DNA of 64,000 nt, from the NCBI GenBank assembly GCA_005503215.1, contig SCNS01000002.1, forward strand, positions 310,001 to 374,000, given 5' to 3'. Shown here piece by piece: positions 17,104-26,703 of the stretch. Source of the stretch: Sphingomonadaceae bacterium 3R27C6. GTDB taxonomy: Bacteria > Pseudomonadota > Alphaproteobacteria > Sphingomonadales > Sphingomonadaceae. The notes below the pieces were generated by a model. That model did not search any database and was not told the origin of the DNA. It worked only from the letters and a program-made list of their open reading frames with translations. Numbering within the stretch: the stretch's first letter is position 1; every line of letters begins with the position of its first letter. A program made the position numbers and the translations under genes.

Positions 17104-17855
17104 GCCAAAGCTCCCTGCTTTATAAACAGGCCATCGAAAAACAGCACGTCGCCGTCGCGGCTCAATACCTGGTCGAAGGTGCCGCAAAAGACAAAGCCCA
17201 GCGCGCCGAGTTCGGCGTAAATATCGCTGAACCGCGACGTGCCTTCATATAGTTCGCTCACTTGCACCTCGACGATACACGCGACAGCGGAAGCGAGAGT
17301 TTTACGGCCGCCGCGAATGACATGGGCCTCGTAGCCCTGCGTATCGATTTTCACCAGCAGGTCGGGCGCGAGCGCCAGTTCGGGCGCCACATCGTCCAAT
17401 CGCTTGATCTTCGCAACGCGCTCTTCGGTTCGTTCGAGCTGCGGGAACGCCCGAATGTTCGTGTCGGTCTGTTCCAGAAACGAGGATGATGCCTGAAAAT
17501 CGACATTGACGAAAAACGTCAGTTCGGCGTCTTCTTCGCCGAGTCCGAAATGATGGGGAATGATCCGGCCGCCGCTTGCCGCGGCCCGTTCCGCAAGCAA
17601 GGGAAACGCATCCGGCGAAGGTTCGAAACAATGGATCGTCGCACCGGGAAAGGCGGGCGCGAGGATGTCCTCCGCGAATTCGCCGCGCAACGCGCCGATA
17701 TCGAGGATCGTCTTGATCGGAAGGCGCGTCAACCCGCCCCATGTTTCATTTGCCTGCTGCCATTTGGGCACGATGGCATAACCGAGACGGTCGAACACCG
17801 CCTTCGTCGCACGCGACGGCCACCGGCCGCGCCACCTGTCAACTATCTTGCTCAT
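17100..17855 (-). CDS. FkbM-family methyltransferase (second copy)
   Basis: 251 residues. The SAM-binding motif ILDIGALRGEFAEDIL is at 50-65, followed by IHCFEPSPDAFPLL and the FkbM signature LLVKIDTQGYEAHVIRGG at about 165-183. The fold is a class I methyltransferase. It lies five bases after the wzx stop and overlaps the next FkbM gene by four bases. The two FkbM proteins differ strongly, so they are not a recent duplication and probably act on different hydroxyls or sugars. Confidence 0.85.
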   Translation of the reverse strand: MSKIVDRWRGRWPSRATKAVFDRLGYAIVPKWQQANETWGGLTRLPIKTILDIGALRGEFAEDILAPAFPGATIHCFEPSPDAFPLLAERAAASGGRIIPHHFGLGEEDAELTFFVNVDFQASSSFLEQTDTNIRAFPQLERTEERVAKIKRLDDVAPELALAPDLLVKIDTQGYEAHVIRGGRKTLASAVACIVEVQVSELYEGTSRFSDIYAELGALGFVFCGTFDQVLSRDGDVLFFDGLFIKQGALA

Positions 17856-17860
17856 GGGTG

Positions 17861-19369
17861 CTAATTACATTCCTTGGCTTCGCTGGAGGCAACATGATCG
17901 ATGGTGCCGGCGATGGCTATCAAACTGTTCCACGGTGTCAAAATGACGACGATCAGGCCCATCAGTGCCGTTCCGGCACCAGCGGTTATCCACGTCGGCA
18001 CAATGCCGGCCGCGGCCATATACAATTGACCGGTCAATACCAAGAGCGTCAGCACAGCCAGCCACAGACTTTGGCGGAAGGACGGACGAGGCAGGCTGGA
18101 AGCGGCCCTGGCCGGCCTGTCCGCCATGACGAACAGCAGCCAGGACGATATCACGACGCCTGTCATGGCGCCCGTAATCGCGCCGAGAAACCCGCCCAAC
18201 TGACCGCCCAGGAAACCCAGCACCACCATGCCGCCGACCATCACGATATGCGACAATGTCAGCACGCGCAGATTCCGGCGTCCGAAAAGCATGAAATATT
18301 CGGTCGAAGCGACGAGATTGGATAGCCAGCCAATCGCCAGGATCGCGGTGATCAAGGCTGCGTCGATGCTCGTCTGCTCAATGAATATCCACCCCGCGAG
18401 ATAGGCGCCGCCGATTGTCGCGCTCAGCATCGTTACGCTGAGCGGTACGATCATCGCGCGCGAATGGTCGAACAATCGGCGCTGTTCCTCCTCCGTGCCG
18501 AACGCGGTCCGCGCGAAGGCGGGCACCATGGTCTGGCCGATGGAGCCGATGAAGGTTCGGGGAATCTGACACAGGCGCGACGCGAAATCGACGACACCGA
18601 CGCTGGCGAGACCGCCGAAATGATTGGCGATCAGGCGCAGGATCGGTTCGGTCAGCAATTGCATCGCGCCGAGGCCGATTGCTTTCGATCCGAAACCAAC
18701 CAGTTGGCGGACCATGCGGCCGTCGAACAAGCGAAACGCCTGCCCACGCATCATGCCGAAGTGAAAAACGAACAAGGCGAACAACAGCATCGCGACGCCC
18801 TGGATGATCTGGGCAATCACCATTCCGACCAGGCCATAGGTCGGCGCGAGCAGCAAGGTGCCGGCCAGGAAAATCAGGCTGCCGCCGATCGTCTGGATCG
18901 CTTTCAACTCGGGCCGTTCAAATCCCAGAAAGCCGAGTTGATAGATCCCGCCCACCGAATTGAGCCAGAAGCTGATCAGCATCAACGGCAGAATGTCGAT
19001 GAGCAGCAATTCCGCCGAATGATCGACCGCCAGACCAAGCCCCCACCATAGAAGCGGCGCGGCGAGGAGCGTCACGACGGCATAGCCCCCGGCGCCAGCC
19101 GCCGCTGCGGTCGAGACATAGGTGGCCGCAGACGCATCGCCGTCGGTGACACGGGCCTGCGCCACGAATGCACTGACGCCGCGGGACCACACATCGACGC
19201 TTCGCGCAAAAGCCATGACCGAACTGACGAGCGCCCAAAGCCCCACGGTCGCAAGATCGGTAATCCGGACGATGACCGCATAGGTGAGAAACGCCAGCAA
19301 CGCGTTAATGAAGGTTTCTGACAGGACGATGCCGGTCCGCGACTTGACGCCGGTCCACAGGGCTTTCAT
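17861..19369 (-). CDS. wzx: Wzx-type flippase (polysaccharide translocase)
   Basis: 502 residues from the ATG opening MKALWTGVKSRTG, with about 12-14 hydrophobic segments spread along the whole length, such as FINALLAFLTYAVIVRI near the start. It fits the MOP-superfamily polysaccharide transporters (RfbX/Wzx, MATE-like): EPELKAIQTIGG-like loops and the central LVGFGSKAIGLGAMQLL helix are typical. It would flip the undecaprenyl-linked repeat unit across the inner membrane. It is flanked by a GT4 gene upstream and FkbM genes downstream on the same strand. The longer upstream frame lacks hydrophobic character and is not included. Confidence 0.88.
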   Translation of the reverse strand: MKALWTGVKSRTGIVLSETFINALLAFLTYAVIVRITDLATVGLWALVSSVMAFARSVDVWSRGVSAFVAQARVTDGDASAATYVSTAAAAGAGGYAVVTLLAAPLLWWGLGLAVDHSAELLLIDILPLMLISFWLNSVGGIYQLGFLGFERPELKAIQTIGGSLIFLAGTLLLAPTYGLVGMVIAQIIQGVAMLLFALFVFHFGMMRGQAFRLFDGRMVRQLVGFGSKAIGLGAMQLLTEPILRLIANHFGGLASVGVVDFASRLCQIPRTFIGSIGQTMVPAFARTAFGTEEEQRRLFDHSRAMIVPLSVTMLSATIGGAYLAGWIFIEQTSIDAALITAILAIGWLSNLVASTEYFMLFGRRNLRVLTLSHIVMVGGMVVLGFLGGQLGGFLGAITGAMTGVVISSWLLFVMADRPARAASSLPRPSFRQSLWLAVLTLLVLTGQLYMAAAGIVPTWITAGAGTALMGLIVVILTPWNSLIAIAGTIDHVASSEAKECN

Positions 19370-19418
19370 CGGCGCATCGCCATCGTCGCACGCGACGGCC
19401 GCCGTGCCGGGCGGCGGA

Positions 19419-20510
19419 TCATCCGATCCTCGACAAAATCCGGTCGGCAACAGAGTCCCAGCCGTGCCGATCGAGGACGACCCGCTGCCCCGCCTCGGCC
19501 ATCCGTTCCAGATCAGCTTGCGGCGTCGCATAGGCCGCCAGAACCGCCTGTGCCAGCGCCGTGGGTTCGGCCTTCGCAATCAGGAAGGCGTTGCGTCCAT
19601 TGTCGGTCAGTTCGGGAAGCGCGCGATGATCGAGCGACACGACGATCGTCCGCGACTTCATCGCTTCCAGATAGACCTGTCCCCAGGGATCGCCCAGCAT
19701 CGGCTGGGTCAGGAACGAGGCGCCGTGAAATTTCGCCACCAGATCATCCCACGGCAGGAAATCATGCGCGGTGACGCCGGGGATACCGCGGGCGCGTTCG
19801 ACCGCATCCTTGCTGCCGATCAGCGTCAGCCGCGTTTGCGGGCGCCGCGCCAATATCTCCGGCCAGGCTTCAAGCAGCAGGTCGCCGCCCTTGTCCGAAA
19901 ACTGATGCTTGGCGACGAACAAGATGTCGCCGTCGGCATATGTTTTTACCCCTTCGAACGGGGGGATGGGCCCGCTTCCGCAACCGACCGCAAAAACCCG
20001 GTCGCGCGCGACGCCATAATGGTCGACGACATCATCCGCGACATGTTGCGAAAAGGGAAGAACATGCGCCGCAGCGGCGAATGCCGCGCCGTCGAGCGCA
20101 TCGATCATCGCGGCGGCGCGCCCCGTGAAACCGGGGGACATCGGCGTCTGCTGTAGCAGATGGACGGTGTCGTCGATCCAGATCGAATAGGGAATGTTCG
20201 TCGGCGCGGGCGCGTCGATCGACGAAGTGCAGAGGATATGATCGACGCCCGCTTGTTCGGCGGCCGCGGCGACCGCCCGGCTGCGCAGCGCGCGAATGGT
20301 GTCGAACCGCGAGATATCCTTGACGGGCAAGCCCCGCGCCACGTTGCAGGCGGCCGCCAGCGCCTTGCCCGCCTTGCCGACGACGCGGCTGTCGAAGGGC
20401 ACGATGTCGACGCCCTTTGCCGCCAGCGCGCGCGCCACGTTGGACGGCGCCGAAGACCATGTGCGGCTGTCGAGGGGATCGCCCATGGGCGATGTGAGCA
20501 GAAGGCGCAT
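19419..20510 (-). CDS. GT4-family glycosyltransferase
   Basis: 363 residues from the ATG opening MRLLLTSPMGDPLDS. The start overlaps the wzy stop by one base (TGATG). The C-terminal domain shows GT4 features: ILFVAKHQFSDKGGDLLLEAW at about 210-230, then LTLIGSKDAVERA, and the late region LTQPMLGDPWGQVYLEAM with E-x-Y-L-E in place of the usual E-x7-E. The N-terminal half contains ILCTSSIDAPAP and a PFSQHVADDVV acceptor-domain segment. It lies between wzy and wzx and probably acts on the lipid-linked intermediate. Specificity is unknown. Confidence 0.82.
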   Translation of the reverse strand: MRLLLTSPMGDPLDSRTWSSAPSNVARALAAKGVDIVPFDSRVVGKAGKALAAACNVARGLPVKDISRFDTIRALRSRAVAAAAEQAGVDHILCTSSIDAPAPTNIPYSIWIDDTVHLLQQTPMSPGFTGRAAAMIDALDGAAFAAAAHVLPFSQHVADDVVDHYGVARDRVFAVGCGSGPIPPFEGVKTYADGDILFVAKHQFSDKGGDLLLEAWPEILARRPQTRLTLIGSKDAVERARGIPGVTAHDFLPWDDLVAKFHGASFLTQPMLGDPWGQVYLEAMKSRTIVVSLDHRALPELTDNGRNAFLIAKAEPTALAQAVLAAYATPQADLERMAEAGQRVVLDRHGWDSVADRILSRIG

Positions 20511-21868
20511 CAATTGTCCGTCTGTGCGGCTTTGGTGGCGGCAGCCCGGGCATTCGCGAGAAAGGTCAGCACGAATGTCAGCAGCGTGAGCCGGAGCGCC
20601 ATATCCATGCGGTGCGGGCCAGGCGAGAACAGCACGTCCCATATCGTCGTGCTGGCGATGAAAATGATCACGGGGGTGATCGGATGCCGCCAGGTCATAC
20701 CTTGCATGATCGCCAATATGCTAACGATCAGCACCACGAGCCACGACAGGCTTGCAAAGAAACCGCCATCAACCCAGGCACCGAAATAATGGCTATGGCT
20801 GGGAAGCCCGCCTTCCCATTCCTGATAGAATGTATTCCGGTAGATGGTGCTAAAATCGACGCGCGTACGCCAGTTGGCCGTCAGCAAGTCAATATAATAG
20901 CCCCAGATGACTGGATCATATGCGGTCGACCCCCAGCCCAGCACGGGCCGTTCGGCTATGGCGCTCACCGCAGCCGCCGTTTCGGGGCGGGCCGTCGCCG
21001 CGAGACCATAATTGCTATAAACCTGTACTTCGGTTCGCTCCTGAACCTCCGCAGGCAATAGCCGTTTTTCGGTTGCCAGAATGATCGAATAATAGCCGGC
21101 CGCGATGCCCAGCGACAATATGCCGATGACGATGAGAAACCGGCGCGCCGTCACCTTGGGCGCGATCGGCTTGCCAAATATCGAGGCGTAGAGGGAGGCC
21201 AGAAAAGCGAACAGCGTGAAGATCGCGATCGAACGGCTGCCCATAACAATATTGAACGCCGCGACCGGCAGCAGCGCGGCCACAGCGACCGGATACAAGC
21301 GGGGCAGCAAACTAAGCCCCAGGCAGGTTGCGAGCGTGAACGCCCATCCCAGCCCAAGCCGCCATGCATTGTCCTGATAATTTGCGGCGGCACTCGTGCC
21401 GACGAAGTAGATAAAGACCCACGACAGGCAATAGCCGCCCAATATCCAGCGCAATCGGGTCCACTCGGCAAGCGACAGGAGCTTGCACGCAATGAATAGG
21501 CCGATGAAGATGACATAGGTCCCGACGCGCTTGATCGTGCTGTCGGCATAGACGCCGTTGACCATGTCCGACAAAATTTGACTGAGCGCCGTAACGATGA
21601 AGAGAATGATCAGGATTCTGGTCAATCTGTCGACAAAAGCCCACGCGCGGTGCGCATTGACGAACAGGAAGATCAGGACGGCCAACTCGACATAGCGCAG
21701 CTGTCCGAACAGTTCGAACGCCGGTCCATAGAGGGCGAACAACATGAATGCGGCAAGGTTCGACAACAGGCCGCTGCGCTGCAACAACCCATCGCCGACT
21801 GCTCCCGCACCCGTCGCTGGATTATCGGCCGGAAGGCCGGCCGCAGCCGTGTTCACACCACTCGTCAT
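20510..21868 (-). CDS. wzy: Wzy-type polysaccharide polymerase
   Basis: 452 residues with about 11-12 hydrophobic helices and one large periplasmic-type loop at about 275-350. That loop contains RPVLGWGSTAYDP and the helix after it begins PSHSHYFGAWVDGG, the His-containing signature of the Wzy_C/O-antigen ligase superfamily. It would polymerise repeat units at the periplasmic face. It is the first gene of the minus-strand wzy-GT4-wzx-FkbM-FkbM-GT2-GT4 operon, divergent from a GT2 gene across 437 bases. A second protein of the same superfamily is encoded at 31.0-32.5 kb. Confidence 0.83.
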   Translation of the reverse strand: MTSGVNTAAAGLPADNPATGAGAVGDGLLQRSGLLSNLAAFMLFALYGPAFELFGQLRYVELAVLIFLFVNAHRAWAFVDRLTRILIILFIVTALSQILSDMVNGVYADSTIKRVGTYVIFIGLFIACKLLSLAEWTRLRWILGGYCLSWVFIYFVGTSAAANYQDNAWRLGLGWAFTLATCLGLSLLPRLYPVAVAALLPVAAFNIVMGSRSIAIFTLFAFLASLYASIFGKPIAPKVTARRFLIVIGILSLGIAAGYYSIILATEKRLLPAEVQERTEVQVYSNYGLAATARPETAAAVSAIAERPVLGWGSTAYDPVIWGYYIDLLTANWRTRVDFSTIYRNTFYQEWEGGLPSHSHYFGAWVDGGFFASLSWLVVLIVSILAIMQGMTWRHPITPVIIFIASTTIWDVLFSPGPHRMDMALRLTLLTFVLTFLANARAAATKAAQTDN

Positions 21869-22305
21869 CGCAGCGCCTGCATCAGAATGACCACCGCTTC
21901 AATGATTGCTTCCCACAGGAAATTCTTGAAAGATCGAGGTGCGTATTGCCGACCGCCATCAGCGCGACACCTTTGCCTTGCCCCGCTCGGCGCAGAATCC
22001 CGCCTCGTTTTTTTTCTGCATCCGACGACACCCGGCCTTGTCCTGTCATCTTACTCACTCATGCACTCGCTGACGCAGCAATAAAGCAAGCGATCGGGTC
22101 GACCGACGGGCGGCCATAGGCAGCCGCGACTTGCAGACTGGCGCCCGCTTGTCAACGCCGCTTGCGGTAACCGGAACCGGCGAACCCGTCCACAACGAGC
22201 GGTCGCCTTTTCCCGTCCGGGCGCACAATGCAAAGCGCCGGCATAACCATCTGACAGGGCAATTTGCCTTGCCAGCATTTGCCGATACCCATAAAGCGAC
22301 CGGCG
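21869..22305. other. Intergenic region between divergent wzy and GT2 genes
   Basis: 437 bases separating two divergent polysaccharide operons. It should hold both promoters, but I find no convincing -35/-10 pair. A run of eight T (22008-22015) follows a weak GGCG/CGCC hairpin on the plus strand, too weak for a terminator call. Short frames on both strands here have no start signal or plausible protein composition. Confidence 0.4.
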
Positions 22306-23070
22306 ATGCCCACCTCACGACCACCCAAAATCAGCGTGATTACCGTCTCTTATAATGCTGCCGACACAATTGCAGAAACAATAATATCGGTGGCGGCGCA
22401 AGACTATTCGCACGTTGAACATATAGTCATCGATGGCGCGTCAAATGATCATAGCGTCGCGATTGCTGAAAAATATCTTCGCCCCGGCGGCATCATCCGC
22501 TCCGAACCTGACAAGGGACTTTACGACGCGATGAACAAGGGCCTCGCCCTTGCTTCCGGGGACATCGTCGCGGTGTTGAATGCCGACGACCATTTTGCCC
22601 ATTCGTCGGTCCTGTCCGATATCGCCGCCCGTTTTGAAGCATCGGACAAGGACGCGGTTTTCGCCGACATCGCCTTTTTCAGCCCGGACAATCCGGACAG
22701 GATCGTGCGGCGATATCGCAGCGACCGCTTTCGCCCCGAACGGATCGGCTGGGGCTGGATGCCCGCCCATCCGGGGATGTTTGTGAAGCGCTCGGTCTAT
22801 GAAAAGGTCGGCGGCTATGACATCGGCTATCAGATCGCGTCCGATTTTGATTTTGTCGTTCGCGCATTCGGCCGACATCGCTGCACATATGAATTCACAA
22901 ACGAAATTGCCGTTCTGATGCGCCCGGGCGGGATCAGCACGGCCAACTTCGCTGCGCGCAGGATGATCAGCCGGGAGATGTTGCGCGCGTGCCGGACCCA
23001 CGGAATTCGATCGAACTGGTTGATGCTTTTGTCGAGATATCCGGCCAAGGCGCTGGAGTGGCTGCGATGA
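22306..23070 (+). CDS. GT2-family glycosyltransferase
   Basis: 254 residues from the ATG opening MPTSRPPKISVITVSYN. The GT-A fold is clear: ISVITVSYNAADTIAETI (9-26), HIVIDGASNDHSVAIAEKY, SEPDKGLYDAMNKGLALA and the metal-binding NADDHF (about 96-101). These features group it with WcaA-type colanic acid transferases. The start of the gene is noticeably richer in A/T than its neighbours, as often seen for polysaccharide genes. Its stop overlaps the start of the reductase gene by four bases (ATGA), forming a two-gene plus-strand operon inside an otherwise minus-strand locus. Confidence 0.87.
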   Translation: MPTSRPPKISVITVSYNAADTIAETIISVAAQDYSHVEHIVIDGASNDHSVAIAEKYLRPGGIIRSEPDKGLYDAMNKGLALASGDIVAVLNADDHFAHSSVLSDIAARFEASDKDAVFADIAFFSPDNPDRIVRRYRSDRFRPERIGWGWMPAHPGMFVKRSVYEKVGGYDIGYQIASDFDFVVRAFGRHRCTYEFTNEIAVLMRPGGISTANFAARRMISREMLRACRTHGIRSNWLMLLSRYPAKALEWLR

Positions 23071-23990
23071 AGGTAGCGGTTAGCGGCGCTCGCGGCTTTG
23101 TCGGCAAGGCACTGGTTTCGCGGTTGCATGTCGCCGGGCATGAGGTTCTTGAACTGATCCGCGGCGAAGCATCGGATCCGACGGCTTTTTCGATTGGCAA
23201 CCTGGCGGCTCCGGTCGATGTCCCGCCCCTGCCGGCAATCGACGCGATTATCCATCTGGCAGCAATTTCGACGAGCAGCGCCGCAACCGAAGCGGAACGC
23301 GAAGCGGCCTTTCACGACACCAATGTGGAGGGAACATTGAAGCTTGCGAGAGCGGCTGTCGCGGCGGGCGCGAAGCAATTCATCTTGCTCAGCAGCATCA
23401 AGGCGATGGGTGAGCAATCGGAACCGGGCAAACCTTTTGGCGCATCGATGCCGCCCCGTCCCGAGACCGCTTATGGCCGCTCGAAATGGCTTGCCGAGCA
23501 AGAGCTCGCCAGCTTCGCCAGCGGCAAGATGGACTATACGATCGTTCGCCCGCCGCTCGTTTACGGGCGCGGCGCGAAGGGCAATGTCGCGATGCTGGCA
23601 AAATGCGTCGATCGGGGCATCCCATTACCGCTTGCCGGAGCGAACAATCGCCGCTCGCTGATTTACAACGATAATTTAGTCGATTTCCTGACCTTTTGCC
23701 TGACCAGCCCGGACACAAAAGGCCAGACTTTTACCGTTTCGGACGACCGCGCCGTGTCGCTTGCCGAAATCATCGAGATGATCGCGACGGCGAAAGGGAA
23801 GCCCGCGCGCAATTTCGCCTTCCCCACCCGCTGGCTGGAAGCCGCCGCGACACTTGCTGGCCGGCAGGATGCCTATCGCAAGCTGTTTGGCAGTCTGGAA
23901 ATTGATGCCGGCGAGGCGCCGAGGCTTAGCGGATGGCGACCGCCTTTCACCATCCAGAGCGGATTTTCCCGAACGTTCGGTGAGCCCTAA
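23067..23990 (+). CDS. NAD(P)-dependent sugar epimerase/reductase, WbpV/WreQ-like
   Basis: 307 residues of the extended SDR type. The Rossmann motif GARGFVG is at 7-13. HLAAIS, then LLSSIKAMGE and AYGRSKWLAEQEL carry the Ser and Tyr-xxx-Lys active-site residues. The SSIK-x-x-GE plus YGRSKWLAE pattern is typical of WbpV/WreQ-like enzymes, which reduce the 4-keto product of a FlaA1/WbpM-type dehydratase to UDP-QuiNAc; other members of the group are UDP-sugar 4-epimerases. A FlaA1-like dehydratase is encoded at 32.5-34.5 kb, which favours the reductase reading. It converges on fcl with seven bases between the stops. Confidence 0.7.
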   Translation: MKVAVSGARGFVGKALVSRLHVAGHEVLELIRGEASDPTAFSIGNLAAPVDVPPLPAIDAIIHLAAISTSSAATEAEREAAFHDTNVEGTLKLARAAVAAGAKQFILLSSIKAMGEQSEPGKPFGASMPPRPETAYGRSKWLAEQELASFASGKMDYTIVRPPLVYGRGAKGNVAMLAKCVDRGIPLPLAGANNRRSLIYNDNLVDFLTFCLTSPDTKGQTFTVSDDRAVSLAEIIEMIATAKGKPARNFAFPTRWLEAAATLAGRQDAYRKLFGSLEIDAGEAPRLSGWRPPFTIQSGFSRTFGEP

Positions 23991-23997
23991 CGCCGCG

Positions 23998-24954
23998 TTA
24001 AACGGGATTTCCTGTGTCGGGGTACGCATCGAGAAACCACTGATAGGTCGATGCGATGCCATCGGCCAGCCCGATGCGCGGAGCCCAGCCAAGACCGCGC
24101 AGCCGGTCGGCACTCATCAGCTTGCGCGGCGTGCCGTCGGGCTTTGAGCTGTCGAACACCATGTCGCCAGTGAAACCGACGGCATCGCGCACCATTCCGG
24201 CCAATTCGGCGATGGTGACATCGTCACCCGACCCGACATTGACGTGAATATCGCCGGAATAATTCGACAGAAGATGCACGCACGCGTCGGCGCAATCGTC
24301 GGCGTGCAGGAATTCCCGCCGCGGGGTCCCCGTGCCCCATATGGTCATGGCCGGATCGCCCGCCAGCTTGGCTTGATGCGCCTTGCGGATCAGCGCCGGC
24401 AGGACATGGCTGCTCTGCAGGTCGAAATTGTCCCCAGGGCCATAGAGATTGGTCGGCATGGCCGAGATATAGTCGCGGCCATATTGCCGGCGATAAGCCT
24501 GGCAAAGCTTGATGCCCGCGATCTTGGCGATGGCGTACCATTCGTTCGTTGGTTCGAGCGGGCCCGTCAAAAGCGACTCTTCGACGATCGGCTGTTCGGC
24601 AAATTTGGGATAGATACAGCTCGACCCCAGGAACAGAAGCCGGTCAACATCGGCGCGGTGGGCCGCCTCGATGCAATTGGTCGCGATCACCAGATTCTGG
24701 TAGAGAAAATCCGCCGGATAGGTGTCGTTCGCCAGGATACCGCCGACCTTGGCAGCCGCGACGATTACGACATCGGGGCGCTCGCGCGCCATCCATTCGT
24801 GGATCGCCTTCTGGTCCGACAGGTCGACGACATCGCGGCCCGCGAGCAGGAGGTCGCAATTTTCCTGCTGGAGGCGGCGCACGATGGCGCCGCCCACCAT
24901 GCCGCGGTGTCCCGCGACAAAAACGCGTTTGCCGGCAACCGAAAGGTCTGTCAT
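23998..24954 (-). CDS. fcl: GDP-L-fucose synthase
   Basis: 318 residues. The bifunctional epimerase/reductase converts GDP-4-keto-6-deoxy-mannose to GDP-L-fucose. The cofactor motif GHRGMVG is at 15-21; the catalytic region has [10 protein letters not shown] and the Tyr-xxx-Lys pair in [11 protein letters not shown]. The [19 protein letters not shown] block is characteristic of Fcl/WcaG. Its ATG overlaps the gmd stop by four bases. With gmd upstream it completes GDP-fucose synthesis from the GDP-mannose made by ManC. Confidence 0.94.
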   Translation of the reverse strand: MTDLSVAGKRVFVAGHRGMVGGAIVRRLQQENCDLLLAGRDVVDLSDQKAIHEWMARERPDVVIVAAAKVGGILANDTYPADFLYQNLVIATNCIEAAHRADVDRLLFLGSSCIYPKFAEQPIVEESLLTGPLEPTNEWYAIAKIAGIKLCQAYRRQYGRDYISAMPTNLYGPGDNFDLQSSHVLPALIRKAHQAKLAGDPAMTIWGTGTPRREFLHADDCADACVHLLSNYSGDIHVNVGSGDDVTIAELAGMVRDAVGFTGDMVFDSSKPDGTPRKLMSADRLRGLGWAPRIGLADGIASTYQWFLDAYPDTGNPV

Positions 24955-26009
24955 TTCCCGGCCGCCTTGCGCTCACGTGCTTCGGCGAGATCGGCTTCGA
25001 CCATTTCGCGCGCCAACTCACGCGCGCTGATGCTGTGCTTCCAACCCAGCTTTTCATTCGCCTTGGTCGGATCGCCGATCAACAGCTCGACCTCGGTCGG
25101 ACGGAAATAGCGCGGATCGATCTCGACCAGGCAACGGCCGGTCTTTTTGCAATAGCCCTTTTCGTCGACGCCGGTGCCTTCGAAACGCAGTTCGATGCCA
25201 GCATCGGCGAACGCCCACTCGACAAACGTCCGAACATGGGTCGTCTCGCCGGTTGCGAGGACATAGTCGTCGGGCTCGTCCTGCTGCAGCATCATCCACA
25301 TCCCGAGAACATATTCGCGGGCATGGCCCCAATCGCGCTGCGCGTCGAGATTGCCGAGATAGAGTTTTTCCTGCTGGCCTTCGGCGATCGCCGCGGCCGC
25401 GCGCGTGATTTTGCGGGTCACAAAGGTCTCGCCGCGGATCGGCGATTCATGGTTGAACAGGATCCCGTTCGACGCGTGAATTCCATAGGCTTCGCGATAG
25501 TTGACCACGATCCAATAGGCGTAGAGCTTGGCCGCGGCATAAGGCGAGCGCGGATAAAAGGGCGTGGTTTCACGCTGCGGAACTTCCTGAACCAGGCCAT
25601 AGAGTTCGGATGTCGATGCCTGATAGAAACGGCAGCTTTCCTGAATGCCGAGAATGCGGATCGCCTCGAGCAGGCGCAGGGTCCCGATCCCGTCGGCATT
25701 CGCCGTATATTCGGGTGTTTCGAAGCTGACCTGCACATGGCTCTGCGCGGCGAGGTTGTAAATTTCGTCCGGCTTGGTTTCCTGGATGATACGGATCAGG
25801 TTGGTGCTGTCCGTCAGGTCGCCATGATGCAGGTGGAACCGGGCAGAATCCTGATGCGGATCCTGATAAATATCTTCGATACGGCCGGTGTTGAAGGATG
25901 ACGACCGCCGCTTCAGGCCATGAACGACATAGCCTTTCTCCAGCAGAAGACGCGCCAGATAAGCGCCGTCTTGCCCGGTGACGCCTGTAATGAGTGCAGT
26001 TTTGGTCAT
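24951..26009 (-). CDS. gmd: GDP-mannose 4,6-dehydratase
   Basis: 352 residues from the ATG opening [15 protein letters not shown], with GAAAGAG upstream as a ribosome site; a GTG four codons earlier is less likely. The cofactor motif GVTGQDG is at 9-15 and [11 protein letters not shown] marks NADP binding. STSELYG supplies the active-site Thr/Ser, and [15 protein letters not shown] carries Tyr-xxx-Lys. It makes GDP-4-keto-6-deoxy-D-mannose for Fcl, whose gene overlaps it. It lies 66 bases after the sugar-transferase gene on the same strand and may be the distal part of the wza-wzc operon. Confidence 0.95.
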   Translation of the reverse strand: MTKTALITGVTGQDGAYLARLLLEKGYVVHGLKRRSSSFNTGRIEDIYQDPHQDSARFHLHHGDLTDSTNLIRIIQETKPDEIYNLAAQSHVQVSFETPEYTANADGIGTLRLLEAIRILGIQESCRFYQASTSELYGLVQEVPQRETTPFYPRSPYAAAKLYAYWIVVNYREAYGIHASNGILFNHESPIRGETFVTRKITRAAAAIAEGQQEKLYLGNLDAQRDWGHAREYVLGMWMMLQQDEPDDYVLATGETTHVRTFVEWAFADAGIELRFEGTGVDEKGYCKKTGRCLVEIDPRYFRPTEVELLIGDPTKANEKLGWKHSISARELAREMVEADLAEARERKAAGK

Positions 26010-26075
26010 ATTCTCTTTCACCAGTTTTCGGGGGAATTTCGTCCACGCCGGATCATATTGTCATTCGAAGAGGAT

Positions 26076-26687
26076 TTAGCCGCCGGTACCTTTTGACGCA
26101 GCATCGCCATTGCCTCTTCCCGCTACAGTTTGCCACAAAATTTCGATGTCCCTGCCCAGGCTCCATGCGCCCAGATAGACCGCATCGGCTTCTGCAAGCC
26201 GATGGGGATCCGACATGTCGAGGCCGGCGACTTGGGAAACGCCGGTGATCCCGGGCTTGATCGCCAGCACCCCGCGCCGCAGTCGCTCTTCGGTCAGCAC
26301 GATCTGCGATGGCAGGTGCGGGCGCGGGCCGACCAGCGACATGGTACCGTTGAGAACATTCCACAGCTGCGGCAATTCATCCACCTTCAGCCGGCGATAG
26401 ATACGCCCGCTTTTCAGCAATGTGGCGACGCCGACTTCATGCGACGCCCCTTCCCGTGTTCCAGGCGACATCGTTCGCAATTTCAGGATCGAAAAGGGGA
26501 TGCCATTCCGCCCCACCCGAACCTGCCGAAAAAACGGCGACGCGCCGGCTTCGAACAAGATCGGGATGGCCGCGATCAGGCAAACGGGAATCGCGACGGG
26601 CGCCAGCCCGATCGCCACCAGCAAATCGAACAGGCGTTTGCCAGGATGATGGCCGACATTGCCGGCGGCCGAGCTATCCGTGATCAT
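26076..26687 (-). CDS. polyprenyl-phosphate sugar-1-phosphate transferase (initiating enzyme, ExoY/WreU-like)
   Basis: 203 residues from the ATG opening MITDSSAAG. One N-terminal hydrophobic segment (DLLVAIGLAPVAIPVCLIAAIPILF) precedes the catalytic domain of the bacterial sugar transferase family (PF02397): FFRQVRVGRNGIPFSILKLRTM, then RRLKVDELPQLWNVLNGTMS, VGPRPHLPSQ, and KPGITGVSQVAG. It attaches the first sugar phosphate to undecaprenyl phosphate. It lacks the four extra helices of WcaJ, so it is the short ExoY/PglC/WreU form. The first sugar could be QuiNAc given the dehydratase and reductase nearby; this is inference. Confidence 0.9.
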   Translation of the reverse strand: MITDSSAAGNVGHHPGKRLFDLLVAIGLAPVAIPVCLIAAIPILFEAGASPFFRQVRVGRNGIPFSILKLRTMSPGTREGASHEVGVATLLKSGRIYRRLKVDELPQLWNVLNGTMSLVGPRPHLPSQIVLTEERLRRGVLAIKPGITGVSQVAGLDMSDPHRLAEADAVYLGAWSLGRDIEILWQTVAGRGNGDAASKGTGG

Positions 26688-26703
26688 CGATCGACATCCG
26701 GGA

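Noticed and set aside
22055..22324. 89-residue minus-strand frame in the wzy-GT2 gap
   Set aside because: Cys/Arg/Trp-rich, no ribosome site, no domain, and overlaps the probable promoter region.
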